Assembly: GCF_025147765.1 (NCBI RefSeq)
Contig: NZ_CP102265.1
Span: 3,075,001 to 3,139,000, forward strand
Reading direction: 5' to 3'
Length of the DNA: 64,000 nt
Source of the DNA: Blautia obeum ATCC 29174
GTDB lineage: Bacteria > Bacillota > Clostridia > Lachnospirales > Lachnospiraceae
In this document: positions 44,003-52,428 of the stretch, piece by piece
How the letters are laid out: each line of letters opens with the position of its first letter
Position numbering within the stretch: the stretch's first letter is position 1
Made by a program: the position numbers and the translations under genes
The notes under the pieces: generated by a model
Databases searched by the model: none
Seen by the model: only the letters and a program-made list of their open reading frames with translations
What the model was told of the DNA's origin: nothing

Positions 44003-44078
44003 CAAAAGAGGCACAACTTTCTCAGTTACGCCTCTTTGCAAGTACTTTTACTATACATGGCACTTTTTAAATTGTCAA
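44003..44078 (-). promoter_or_regulatory. Promoter and 5'-leader hairpin of the nucleoside importer operon
   Basis: Minus-strand TTGACA (44078-44073) and TATAGT (44055-44050), spacer 17. Within about 6 bases of the expected start, CAAAGAGGC pairs with GCCTCTTTTG (44038-44003). The hairpin may stabilise the mRNA or attenuate. No purine aptamer is visible. Confidence 0.65.
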
Positions 44079-44153
44079 TAAATTTGCAAAAAACGTACTA
44101 TTTATTTGATAACCTAATTTTTTTTGTATATTAATTAGGAAATAATAATTTTC

Positions 44154-44182
44154 TTGACTTTTTCACGTTAAAGCGTTATACT
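44154..44182 (+). promoter_or_regulatory. Promoter of the TrpX-type importer operon
   Basis: TTGACT (44154-44159) and TATACT (44177-44182) with a 17-base spacer, 56 bases before the start codon. It is divergent from the nucleoside importer promoter about 75 bases away. Confidence 0.75.
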
Positions 44183-44237
44183 TTAGAAAGTTAATTTGAT
44201 TCGAACATGAATCAGTAAAATCAGGAGGTTTAAAAAT

Positions 44238-45284
44238 ATGAAAAAGCAGATTTTAGCAGGCATTCTGTCTGCAACAATGGTAGTTGGCATGGGTGGTGTC
44301 AGCGTATTTGCAGCAGATAAAGCAGATGATAAAACATACAACATCGGTATCTGCCAGCTCGTACAGCACGAAGCACTGGACGCTGCAACACAGGGATTCA
44401 AAGATGCGATCACAGAAGAACTTGGCGATAAAGTAACTTTCGATGAGCAGAACGCTCAGGGTGATTCCAATACATGTTCTACAATCATCACCGACTTTGT
44501 TTCTAAAAACGTTGATCTGATTCTTGCAAACGCTACACCTGCACTTCAGGCAGCATCAGCAGGAACATCTGATATCCCGATTCTTGGTACAGCTGTTACA
44601 GAATACGGTGTAGCACTTGATCTGGATGATTTCGATGGAACTGTTGGCGGAAACATCTCCGGTACATCAGACCTTGCTCCGCTTGAAGATCAGGCTGCAA
44701 TGCTCAACGAACTGTTCCCAGATGCAAAAAATGTTGGTCTTATCTACTGTTCAGCAGAAGCCAATTCCCAGTATCAGGTTGATACAGTAAAAGCAGCTCT
44801 TGAGAAATTAGGTTACACATGTACTTACTATGCATTCTCAGACTCCAACGACCTCTCTTCTGTTGCTACAACAGCAGCTACTGAGAGTGATGTGATCTAT
44901 GTTCCGACTGATAATACTGTTGCATCTAATACAGAGATCATCAACAACATCTGTCTTCCGGAAAAAGTTCCGGTAATCGCAGGTGAAGAAGGTATCTGTG
45001 AAGGATGCGGTGTTGCCACACTTTCCATCAACTACTATGACCTCGGTGTTGCTACCGGTAAAATGGCTCTCAAAGTTCTTGTAGATGGTGAAGATATTTC
45101 CAAAATGCCAATTGAATATGCTCCACAGTTCACAAAAGAATACAACCCGGAAATCTGTGAAGAACTCGGTATTGAAGTTCCGGATGATTATGTAGCAATC
45201 GGTGCAGACGAAGAAGAAGCTTCTGATGATGATGCAGCAAAAGACGAGACATCTGAAGAGGAAACAACCGAAGAGGCTGAATAA
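44238..45284 (+). CDS. ABC transporter substrate-binding protein (TrpX-like, ABC_sub_bind)
   Basis: 348 residues. A signal sequence (MKKQILAGILSATMVVGMGG, cleaved near FAA; no lipobox) is followed by YNIGICQLVQHEALDAATQG, the family start, and later ILANATPALQAASAGTSDIP (~103-122) and GLIYCSAEANSQYQVDTVK. The fold is the TrpX/PF04392 type, whose ligands include tryptophan and related compounds. The C-terminal ~25 residues are strongly acidic (EEASDDDAAKDETSEEETTE), which is not part of the fold. It is first of an operon with its own terminator before the permease. Confidence 0.9.
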   Translation: MKKQILAGILSATMVVGMGGVSVFAADKADDKTYNIGICQLVQHEALDAATQGFKDAITEELGDKVTFDEQNAQGDSNTCSTIITDFVSKNVDLILANATPALQAASAGTSDIPILGTAVTEYGVALDLDDFDGTVGGNISGTSDLAPLEDQAAMLNELFPDAKNVGLIYCSAEANSQYQVDTVKAALEKLGYTCTYYAFSDSNDLSSVATTAATESDVIYVPTDNTVASNTEIINNICLPEKVPVIAGEEGICEGCGVATLSINYYDLGVATGKMALKVLVDGEDISKMPIEYAPQFTKEYNPEICEELGIEVPDDYVAIGADEEEASDDDAAKDETSEEETTEEAE

Positions 45285-45322
45285 TTTTCGAAGATAATCA
45301 AACATTACAAATTTATACAGGC

Positions 45323-45355
45323 AGCGGGAAAGGAATTATCCTTTCTCGCTTTCTG
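45323..45355 (+). terminator. Internal terminator after the TrpX-type binding protein
   Basis: AGCGGGAAAGGA (45323-45334) pairs with TCCTTTCTCGCT (45339-45350), a 12-bp stem with one mismatch, followed by TTCTG. The weak T-run suggests partial read-through into the permease. Confidence 0.6.
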
Positions 45356-45377
45356 TGCTATCAGGAGGAACTGAAAA

Positions 45378-46298
45378 ATGAATATTCTTACTTTAATCAA
45401 TGCACTTCCAGGTGCTGCTGCGCAGGGTCTGATCTGGGGAATCATGGCAATTGGTGTTTATCTCACCTTCCGTATCCTCGATGTAGCCGACCTTACTGTT
45501 GACGGCACCATGTGTACTGGCGGTGCTGTCTGCGTTATGATGCTGATGAGCGGTCACAGTGTGTGGGTTTCTATGCTTGCTGCTACCGGAGCCGGAATGC
45601 TTGCCGGTCTCGCTACAGGTATCTTCCACACATTCATGGGAATCCCTGCGATCCTCGCTGGAATCCTGACTCAGCTTGGTCTTTACTCTGCCAACCTTAA
45701 GATCATGGGAAAAGCAAACCAGGCAGTAAACGGAAACAAATTTGATCTGCTTGTTTCCCTCCGTAATGTAAAAAATGTTCCATTTTATCAGAATACAATT
45801 TTCATCGTTGCAATCTTTATCGTTGTTCTGATTGCAATCCTTTACTGGTTCTTCGGTACAGAACTTGGATGCTCCCTCCGCGCTACCGGATGTAATCCGA
45901 ATATGTCCCGTGCACAGGGAATCAATACGGATGTATGTAAAGTTCTTGGTCTTATGATCTCCAACGGACTGGTTGCGCTTTCCAGTGCTCTCCTTGCACA
46001 GTATCAGGGATTTGCTGATGTCAACATGGGACGTGGTGCTATCGTTATCGGTCTTGCTGCAGTTATCATCGGTGAAGCAATCTTTGGAAAGATCTTCCAT
46101 AACTTTGCGCTTCGTCTTCTTAGCGTTGCTTTTGGTTCTATCCTCTACTATCTGGTACTCCAGACAGTTATCTGGATGGGTATTGATACAGACCTTCTGA
46201 AGATGCTGTCCGCACTTGTAGTTGCAGTCTTCCTTGCTGTTCCATACTGGAAAGCAAAGTATTTTTCTAAACCAGTAAAACGTGGAGGTAACAAATAA
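45378..46298 (+). CDS. ABC transporter permease (TrpY-like)
   Basis: 306 residues from ATG 45378 behind AGGAGGAACTG. About eight membrane segments; VADLTVDGTMCTGGAVC (residues ~36-52) and the coupling region LRATGCNPNMSRAQGINTD (~169-187) identify the branched-chain/TrpY-type permease family. Its stop overlaps the ATPase start by one base (TAATG). It forms the channel for the TrpX-bound substrate. Confidence 0.92.
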   Translation: MNILTLINALPGAAAQGLIWGIMAIGVYLTFRILDVADLTVDGTMCTGGAVCVMMLMSGHSVWVSMLAATGAGMLAGLATGIFHTFMGIPAILAGILTQLGLYSANLKIMGKANQAVNGNKFDLLVSLRNVKNVPFYQNTIFIVAIFIVVLIAILYWFFGTELGCSLRATGCNPNMSRAQGINTDVCKVLGLMISNGLVALSSALLAQYQGFADVNMGRGAIVIGLAAVIIGEAIFGKIFHNFALRLLSVAFGSILYYLVLQTVIWMGIDTDLLKMLSALVVAVFLAVPYWKAKYFSKPVKRGGNK

Positions 46299-47092
46299 TG
46301 CTAGAACTTAAGAATATATATAAAACCTTTAATCCTGGAACCATTAATGAGAAAGTGGCTCTGAATGGTCTGAACCTTACACTGAACGAGGGAGATTTCG
46401 TAACTGTTATCGGTGGTAATGGTGCCGGTAAATCCACGATGCTGAACGCTGTTGCAGGTACCTGGATGGTCGATGAAGGCCAGATCATCATTGACGGAAT
46501 CGACGTTACCAAATTATCCGAGCACAAAAGAGCAGCTTACCTGGGACGCGTATTCCAGGATCCTATGACAGGAACAGCTGCCACAATGGGAATTGAAGAA
46601 AACCTTGCCCTTGCTAAACGTCGCGGCAAAACACGTTTCCTGAAACCAGGAATCACAAAGAAAGAACGCGAAGAATATAAAGAACTTCTGAAGATTCTTG
46701 GCCTTGGACTGGAAGATCGCCTTACTTCCAAAGTCGGACTTCTCTCCGGTGGACAGCGCCAAGCACTTACTCTGCTGATGGCAACCCTCCAGAAACCAAA
46801 GCTTCTGCTCCTCGATGAGCATACCGCAGCCCTTGACCCGAAAACAGCAGCCAAGGTCCTTGAGATCACTGAGATGATCGTAAACCGCGATCATCTGACA
46901 ACAATGATGATCACTCATAACATGCAGGACGCTATTACACACGGAAACCGCCTGATCATGATGATGGAAGGAAAGATTATCCTGGATATTCAGGGGGAAG
47001 AAAAGAAGAAGCTTACGGTAAGAAATCTGCTGGATCAGTTTGAGAAAGCCAGCGGACAGGAGTTCTCCAATGATTCTGCTCTGCTGAGCTGA
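46298..47092 (+). CDS. ABC transporter ATP-binding protein (TrpZ-like)
   Basis: 264 residues with Walker A GGNGAGKSTML (residues ~39-49), signature LLSGGQRQALTL (~149-160), Walker B LLLLDEHTAAL and the switch MITHNMQD. DEHTAALDPKT shows the D-loop; His instead of the more usual Pro after DE is typical of this subfamily. The stop overlaps of the operon suggest tight coupling. A weak inverted repeat (CGTAAAAGA/TCTTTTACG, 47104-47130) follows the stop. Confidence 0.92.
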   Translation: MLELKNIYKTFNPGTINEKVALNGLNLTLNEGDFVTVIGGNGAGKSTMLNAVAGTWMVDEGQIIIDGIDVTKLSEHKRAAYLGRVFQDPMTGTAATMGIEENLALAKRRGKTRFLKPGITKKEREEYKELLKILGLGLEDRLTSKVGLLSGGQRQALTLLMATLQKPKLLLLDEHTAALDPKTAAKVLEITEMIVNRDHLTTMMITHNMQDAITHGNRLIMMMEGKIILDIQGEEKKKLTVRNLLDQFEKASGQEFSNDSALLS

Positions 47093-47180
47093 GATGGGGA
47101 TTTCGTAAAAGATATGGTTTTTCTTTTACGCAAACATTAAAGAAGTAATATTACTATTGATATTACTATTAATATTCACG

Positions 47181-47385
47181 CAACTAATTAAAGATATATG
47201 ATTTTTCAACGGCTTCATCATCCGGAAGTACTAAGGAATAACCCTCGTGTTAAATACATTCATAAAAATCACAAACTCGCTGACGCTCAAACAGTGTGAT
47301 TTTTATGAATAACACACTCGGAACATTCCTAAGAACTTCCAGGATTCTTGCAGATGTTGAATTAATCATATATCTTTTTTAGTTG
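47181..47385. repeat. Long imperfect hairpin 1 (205 nt) at a convergent gene boundary
   Basis: The two outer arms pair (47181-47210 with 47356-47385) and a perfect 15-bp inner stem, TTCATAAAAATCACA (47259-47273) with TGTGATTTTTATGAA (47295-47309), is capped by a loop containing ACTCGCTGACGCTCAAACA. The middle arms also match partly (CCGGAAGT/ACTTCC, AAGGAATA/CATTCCT). No ORF or transposase motif. The gap 47093-48057 contains this, hairpin 2 and nothing else that I can support; 47386-47728 between them is AT-rich then mixed sequence without a supported feature. Confidence 0.8.
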
Positions 47386-47728
47386 CTGTAATTTGGAAAA
47401 AATATACTTTATGTTCACAGTAAGAAAATTGTCTCAAGTCCTTCTATAGTTTCTATAATAACGCCAATCATATTCCACTCATATTTTCTATAATATTCTT
47501 AAGTCTATTTTAAATTCCAAATATTTTATCTTTACCTCCTCCCCCATCTCGCTCAGCTGCCTCCTTCCCGGAGGGATCCCGACCACACGCCGCAGAAGGC
47601 TATAGCAAGGAGCAGGAAATCGACAGCATGGCTTTGATAGGCATAATCCGGTTATTTTCCCCGCACGATACTATAAATAGCGCTGTCCAGGTCAAGGGGC
47701 TTTTATAAAGCTTGCGAAAACGTAAAAA

Positions 47729-48035
47729 CGGGCTGCAGATGGGATGTATGTTTGCGTAAGTACCAGTATGTTAGAATGGCAGGTATAATGTGCATGAATT
47801 CCAGAAACCTCTGCAATCGTCCGTAGAAATACTTGAATATACCCAGTCTGTGTTATGAAGCATAAAGTGCATTGTCTGAGCCGTCAGGCGAGTTATGCAC
47901 TTTTGATTCATGTTTTTAACAGACAGGGTATATTCTTAGTATTTCCGGGCGATGAAGCCGTTTCAGGGATTCATGCACATTCATCCTGCACACACATCCT
48001 TCTCTTACGCATCATTCATCCCATCTGCTAGCCCG
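47729..48035. repeat. Long imperfect hairpin 2 (307 nt) at a convergent gene boundary
   Basis: Arms match over ~140 bases each with scattered mismatches. From the outside in: CGGGCT...GCAGATGGGATG (47729 onward) with CATCCCATCTGC...AGCCCG (to 48035); TGCGTAAG/CTTACGCA; ATGTGCATGAAT/ATTCATGCACAT; GAAATACT/AGTATTTC; GAATATACCC/GGGTATATTC; GTCTGT/AACAGAC; and GTGCAT/ATGCAC. The apical part (47873-47894) reads on the minus strand ACTCGCCTGACGGCTCAGAC, matching the loop of hairpin 1. It ends 23 bases before the tex stop codon. Confidence 0.85.
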
Positions 48036-48057
48036 CTATTAAAATAGATTCCCTGCT

Positions 48058-50211
48058 TTATTTGATCCCCTTCATGGACAAGCTGATTCGCTTCTTCTTC
48101 AAATCCACTCCAATCACTCGTACATCTACAACATCCCCAACAGACACTGCCTCCAGTGGATGTTTGATATATCTCTCGGTCATCTCAGAGATATGCACAA
48201 GTCCATCCTGATGTACACCGATATCGACAAATGCCCCAAAGTCAATTACATTACGTACGGTTCCTTTAAGGATCATGCCTTCTTTCAGGTCCTTCATATC
48301 AAGTACATCTGTTCTCAGTACCGGCTTCGGCATCTCATCACGAGGATCTCGTGCCGGTTTTTCCAGTTCTTTGACAATATCACGAAGTGTCGGTTCACCA
48401 ACTCCAAGCTCTTCTGCCAGTTTTTTGTAATTCTTAATCTGTCTGGAAATACCACTCAGTTTGCCAGCAGTGATATCTTCTGGTTTGTATCCCAGTTTTT
48501 CCAGAACCTTCTGCGCAGCTTCATAGCTTTCCGGATGAACACTTGTCGCATCCAGCGGATTCTTTCCGCCTGTGATACGTGCAAAACCTGCACACTGTTC
48601 AAATGCTTTCGGTCCGAGTTTTGCAACTTTGAGAAGCTCACGACGACTTTCAAATCTTCCGTTCTCTTCCCGATAAGCCACGATGTTCTTCGCGATCACT
48701 TTACTGATACCTGAAATATATTCCAGAAGGGATGCAGATGCTGTATTCAGATCCACCCCAACTTTATTTACACAGTCCTCTACGACTCCACTCAGAGCCT
48801 CTCCGAGCTTCTTCTGATTCATATCATGCTGATACTGTCCTACACCGATAGACTGTGGAGTGATCTTGACCAGCTCTGCCAGCGGATCCTGCAGACGTCT
48901 TGCGATAGAAGCCGCACTTCTCTGTCCGACATCAAAATTCGGGAATTCCTCAGTTGCCAGTTTACTTGCGGAATATACAGAAGCTCCTGCCTCATTTGTG
49001 ATCACATACTGTACCTTCTCTGGAATTTCTTTCAGAAGTTCTACAATGATCTGCTCAGATTCTCTGGATGCTGTTCCATTGCCCAGAGAGATCAGAGAAA
49101 CATTATACTTTTTGATCAGCTTCTTAAGTGTTTCTTTTGCAGCGCGGATCTTTGCATCATTTGTCGGCGCTGTCGGATAAATAACAGTTGTATCAAGGAC
49201 CTTTCCTGTCTCATCTACAACAGCCAGTTTACAGCCTGTACGGAAAGCCGGGTCCCATCCAAGAACTACTTTACCAACGATTGGAGGCTGCATCAGAAGC
49301 TGCTCCAGATTCTTTCCAAATACATGGATTGCCCCGTCTTCGGCCTTTTCTGTCAGATCACTTCGAATCTCACGCTCAATCGCAGGTGCGATCAGACGTT
49401 TGTAACTGTCTTCCACTACTTCGCGAAGAATCGGTTTTGTAATTGGATTTTCTTTTGTAATGACCTGTTTCTGAAGCCATCCCATTGCTTCTTCTTCCGG
49501 TGCATTGACTTTAACCGTAAGGATTTTTTCTTTCTCACCACGATTCAGGGCAAGCACACGATGTCCCGCAAGCTTTTTGATCGGCTCTTCAAATTCATAA
49601 TACATTTCATAAACAGAAGATTCTTCCGGTTTCTTCGCTGTAGAAGCAACAGAACCTCTGTCCATAGTCAGTTTACGAAGATAAATACGATAATCTGCCT
49701 CATCAGAAATGTGCTCTGCAATAATATCTTTGGCTCCATTGATCGCATCTGCTACGCTTTCCACACCTTTGTCTTCTAAGACAAAATCCTGTGCTTCTTC
49801 TTCAATCGGCTTGTCTGTCATTTGAAGCATAATAATATTCGCCAGCGGTTCCAGTCCTTTTTCCTTCGCAATGATCGCACGGGTACGACGTTTCGGTCGG
49901 AATGGACGATAAAGATCCTCTACTACGACCAGCGTCTGTGCATCAAGGATCTGTTTCCTCAACTCTGCCGTCAGTTTTCCCTGCTCTTCGATACTTCCAA
50001 GTACCTGATTCTTTTTTTCTTCCAGATTACGAAGATAGGTCAGTCTTTCATGAAGAGTACGAAGCTGTTCATCATTTAAAGAACCAGTTGCTTCTTTACG
50101 GTATCGGGAAATAAACGGGATAGTACAGCCTTCGTCAATCAATTTGACTGCTGCTTCTACCTGCCATTTTTCCACATTAAGTTCTTTGGTTATCACCTGA
50201 ATAATATCCAT
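48058..50211 (-). CDS. tex: Tex family RNA-binding transcription accessory protein
   Basis: 717 residues from ATG 50211 (AAAAAGGAGACTATA upstream, preferred over an ATG 18 bases earlier that overlaps the ribosome site). Order: N-terminal helix domain with EAAVKLIDEGCTIPFISRYR (residues ~18-37), the YqgF/RuvC-like domain with VVLGWDPAFRTGCKLAVVDE-type strand (near 320), helix-hairpin-helix motifs (VDLNTASASLLEYISGIS), and a C-terminal S1 domain (GMILKGTVRNVIDFGAFVDI, ~648-667). Tex is a nucleic-acid-binding cytoplasmic protein involved in transcription and translation quality. Family length is ~720-780. Confidence 0.96.
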   Translation of the reverse strand: MDIIQVITKELNVEKWQVEAAVKLIDEGCTIPFISRYRKEATGSLNDEQLRTLHERLTYLRNLEEKKNQVLGSIEEQGKLTAELRKQILDAQTLVVVEDLYRPFRPKRRTRAIIAKEKGLEPLANIIMLQMTDKPIEEEAQDFVLEDKGVESVADAINGAKDIIAEHISDEADYRIYLRKLTMDRGSVASTAKKPEESSVYEMYYEFEEPIKKLAGHRVLALNRGEKEKILTVKVNAPEEEAMGWLQKQVITKENPITKPILREVVEDSYKRLIAPAIEREIRSDLTEKAEDGAIHVFGKNLEQLLMQPPIVGKVVLGWDPAFRTGCKLAVVDETGKVLDTTVIYPTAPTNDAKIRAAKETLKKLIKKYNVSLISLGNGTASRESEQIIVELLKEIPEKVQYVITNEAGASVYSASKLATEEFPNFDVGQRSAASIARRLQDPLAELVKITPQSIGVGQYQHDMNQKKLGEALSGVVEDCVNKVGVDLNTASASLLEYISGISKVIAKNIVAYREENGRFESRRELLKVAKLGPKAFEQCAGFARITGGKNPLDATSVHPESYEAAQKVLEKLGYKPEDITAGKLSGISRQIKNYKKLAEELGVGEPTLRDIVKELEKPARDPRDEMPKPVLRTDVLDMKDLKEGMILKGTVRNVIDFGAFVDIGVHQDGLVHISEMTERYIKHPLEAVSVGDVVDVRVIGVDLKKKRISLSMKGIK

Positions 50212-50269
50212 TATAGTCTCCTTTTTCATGCATGATAATCATTGTATCTTTTATATTTTGTTTTCTGTT

Positions 50270-51070
50270 CTATGCTTCTGAATTATAATCATCACCGGTT
50301 CGGTCAGCTATCTCCTGGATTCCCGTATGCTGCCGGTCAGTTCTCTGCTGATCGAGTTCTCCTGTTACATACATATAAAATGCGGTTTCTGTAAACTGCA
50401 TATACGGCATCAGCCACAGCAGCCCAATATAAAGAGTAAACAGTGACAAAAACAGCAGTGGGACAAAACTAAGCTCCAACATCAGATACTGCCAGATGTG
50501 CCCCTTCATGGCATGTGTACTTGCTTTCAGTGCCTCTATACCACCCATTTCCGGATCATCAGCCAGAAAATAGAATGTCAGTGCAAATGGCACTGTAAAA
50601 ATCACACTCAATACCATTGCAAGAAGCCACGCCCCCAGCAGAAGCTGATACCAGTGAATCATGCTTTCCACAGTCTCTCCCGGATTTACCATATAAGTCA
50701 CATAATAGAATGGAATCTGCACCACTGTGTCGATCAACGCCACGACCAGTCCGGCAACCAGTACTCTGTCCGGCTGGTTATGAAACATATACATCAGATC
50801 ACTCAGGCTGTAATCCCTGCCTCTGCAGATATTCAGCTGCATATAGCTGTATCCGGTACTGAAGATCATTCCTATCAGAGATACAATAAACACAAAAATT
50901 TCGCTTAATACCAATGCAAATACGGAATCTCCCGGAAACAGCTGTACAGCAAAAATATTTCCGATAAAATTAACAGCTACAACGGCCAGCATTGCAGCAA
51001 TTGCAATCCCCCAGTTTCCTTTCAGATTACTCTTTGCATAGGATTTCCAGTACTTTCTCTGTCCAGTCAT
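50270..51070 (-). CDS. DUF975 family membrane protein
   Basis: 266 residues. The family start YWKSYAKSNLKGNWGIAIAA (residues ~7-26) is followed by about six hydrophobic segments and FLADDPEMGGIEALKASTHAMKGH (quoted in part as FLADDPEMGGIEALKAS), a conserved DUF975 loop near 168-184. A polar C-terminal tail follows (TGIQEIADRTGDDYNSEA). The function of the family is unknown. It lies 59 bases upstream of the tex start on the same strand, so it may share a promoter with tex. Confidence 0.85.
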   Translation of the reverse strand: MTGQRKYWKSYAKSNLKGNWGIAIAAMLAVVAVNFIGNIFAVQLFPGDSVFALVLSEIFVFIVSLIGMIFSTGYSYMQLNICRGRDYSLSDLMYMFHNQPDRVLVAGLVVALIDTVVQIPFYYVTYMVNPGETVESMIHWYQLLLGAWLLAMVLSVIFTVPFALTFYFLADDPEMGGIEALKASTHAMKGHIWQYLMLELSFVPLLFLSLFTLYIGLLWLMPYMQFTETAFYMYVTGELDQQRTDRQHTGIQEIADRTGDDYNSEA

Positions 51071-51104
51071 TTTTCTCCTATCTGCCTTTTTTCAGGCATC
51101 AGAC

Positions 51105-51142
51105 AAAAATTCCACCTTCGCAAAACCGAAGATGGAATTTGC
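51105..51142 (-). terminator. Terminator of the ACT-hom-lysC operon
   Basis: AAATTCCATCTTCG pairs with CGAAGGTGGAATTT (one mismatch) and runs into TTTGTC on the minus strand, about 50 bases after the lysC stop. Confidence 0.7.
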
Positions 51143-51194
51143 ATATTTTGAATTTTACTGTTCCTTACTTCTGCAATGATCCCGAGATCCTGTA

Positions 51195-52403
51195 TCAGTC
51201 TGCAAGATTAAATGCATCATGTACTGCATTCATGGCTCTCACACCATCTTTTTCATTGATCAGAACAGTTACTCGAATCTCAGAAGTTGAGATCATATTA
51301 ATGTTTACACCCTCATTATAAAGGCTTTCAAACATTTTTGCAGCAACACCAGGGTTGCTCATCATTCCTGCACCAACAATAGAAAGTTTTGCAATATTTC
51401 TCTCTGAATGCAGTTCCTGATAGCCAAGTCTGGCTTTATTTTCTTCAAGAGCCACAATTGCATCATCCAGATCTTTGCCATCTACCGTAAAGGAAATATC
51501 CTTTGTACCTGCACGTCCGATAGACTGCAGAATAACATCAACATTAATATGTTTTTTAGCAAGAACATCAAATAATTTAAACGCCATACCCGGTACATCT
51601 TTCAGACCGATAACGGCAATCCTTACTGCCTCTGTATCAAGCGCAACACCGCTGATCAGCATTCTTTCCACTGTAACTTCCTCCTTTACGACAGTTCCCT
51701 CACTGTTATTCAGACTGGAACGTACCACAAGCGGTACTCCATATTTCTTCGCCATCTCTACAGAACGGTTATGAAGTACTCCTGCCCCAAGCGTTGCAAG
51801 ATCCAGCATCTCATCATACGTAATTTCTTTCAGCTTACGTGCTTTCGGAACCTTACGTGGATCTGCTGTATAAACTCCGTCTACATCTGTATAGATTTCA
51901 CAGGCATCTGCATGAAGAGCTGCTGCAAGAGCAACTGCAGTCGTGTCAGAACCGCCTCTTCCCAGAGTTGTATAATCATCGTATTTATTGACTCCCTGGA
52001 ATCCTGTAACAACGACGATCTTATGATTTTCCAGTTCTCTGCGGATACGTTCTGTATCAATTCTTTTGAGGCGGGCATTTCCATGCACACTTGTCGTATG
52101 CATAGCTACCTGAAATGCATTCAGTGATACCGCCGGAACTCCCAGTTTGTCAAATGCCATTGCCATCAGAGATACAGACATCTGTTCTCCAATCGTAAAG
52201 AGCATATCCATTTCTCTTTTTGGTGGTTTTTCATTAATATCTTCTGCCATGGAGATCAGTTCATCCGTATATTTTCCCATTGCAGAAAGAACGACTACCA
52301 CATCATTTCCTTTTTTATATTCTTCAACACATCTGTTGGCAACATTGTAGATACGTTCTTTGTTTGCTACAGATGTACCTCCGAATTTCTTTACTATTAA
52401 CAT
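51195..52403 (-). CDS. lysC: Aspartate kinase
   Basis: 402 residues, class with two C-terminal ACT domains. It phosphorylates aspartate in the first step of lysine, threonine and methionine synthesis. Signatures: IVKKFGGTSVANKERI (start), GRGGSDTTAVALAAAL (residues ~153-168), DVDGVYTADPRKV (~179-191), LGAGVLHNRSVEMAKKYGV and ACT blocks VIGLKDVPGMAFKLFDVLA (~261-279) and LSIVGAGMMSNPGVAAKMFE. Feedback control through ACT is expected. It is last in an ACT-hom-lysC operon with a 25-base gap from hom. Confidence 0.96.
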   Translation of the reverse strand: MLIVKKFGGTSVANKERIYNVANRCVEEYKKGNDVVVVLSAMGKYTDELISMAEDINEKPPKREMDMLFTIGEQMSVSLMAMAFDKLGVPAVSLNAFQVAMHTTSVHGNARLKRIDTERIRRELENHKIVVVTGFQGVNKYDDYTTLGRGGSDTTAVALAAALHADACEIYTDVDGVYTADPRKVPKARKLKEITYDEMLDLATLGAGVLHNRSVEMAKKYGVPLVVRSSLNNSEGTVVKEEVTVERMLISGVALDTEAVRIAVIGLKDVPGMAFKLFDVLAKKHINVDVILQSIGRAGTKDISFTVDGKDLDDAIVALEENKARLGYQELHSERNIAKLSIVGAGMMSNPGVAAKMFESLYNEGVNINMISTSEIRVTVLINEKDGVRAMNAVHDAFNLAD

Positions 52404-52428
52404 AGTTTCCTCCCGGAATACGATTTTA

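Noticed and set aside
43980..44238. Purine riboswitch upstream of the nucleoside importer
   Set aside because: No purine aptamer core visible; only a promoter and a small hairpin.
47093..48057. Insertion sequence or MITE in the large gap
   Set aside because: No transposase, no flanking target duplications seen; the arms of the two hairpins are unrelated to each other except at the tip.
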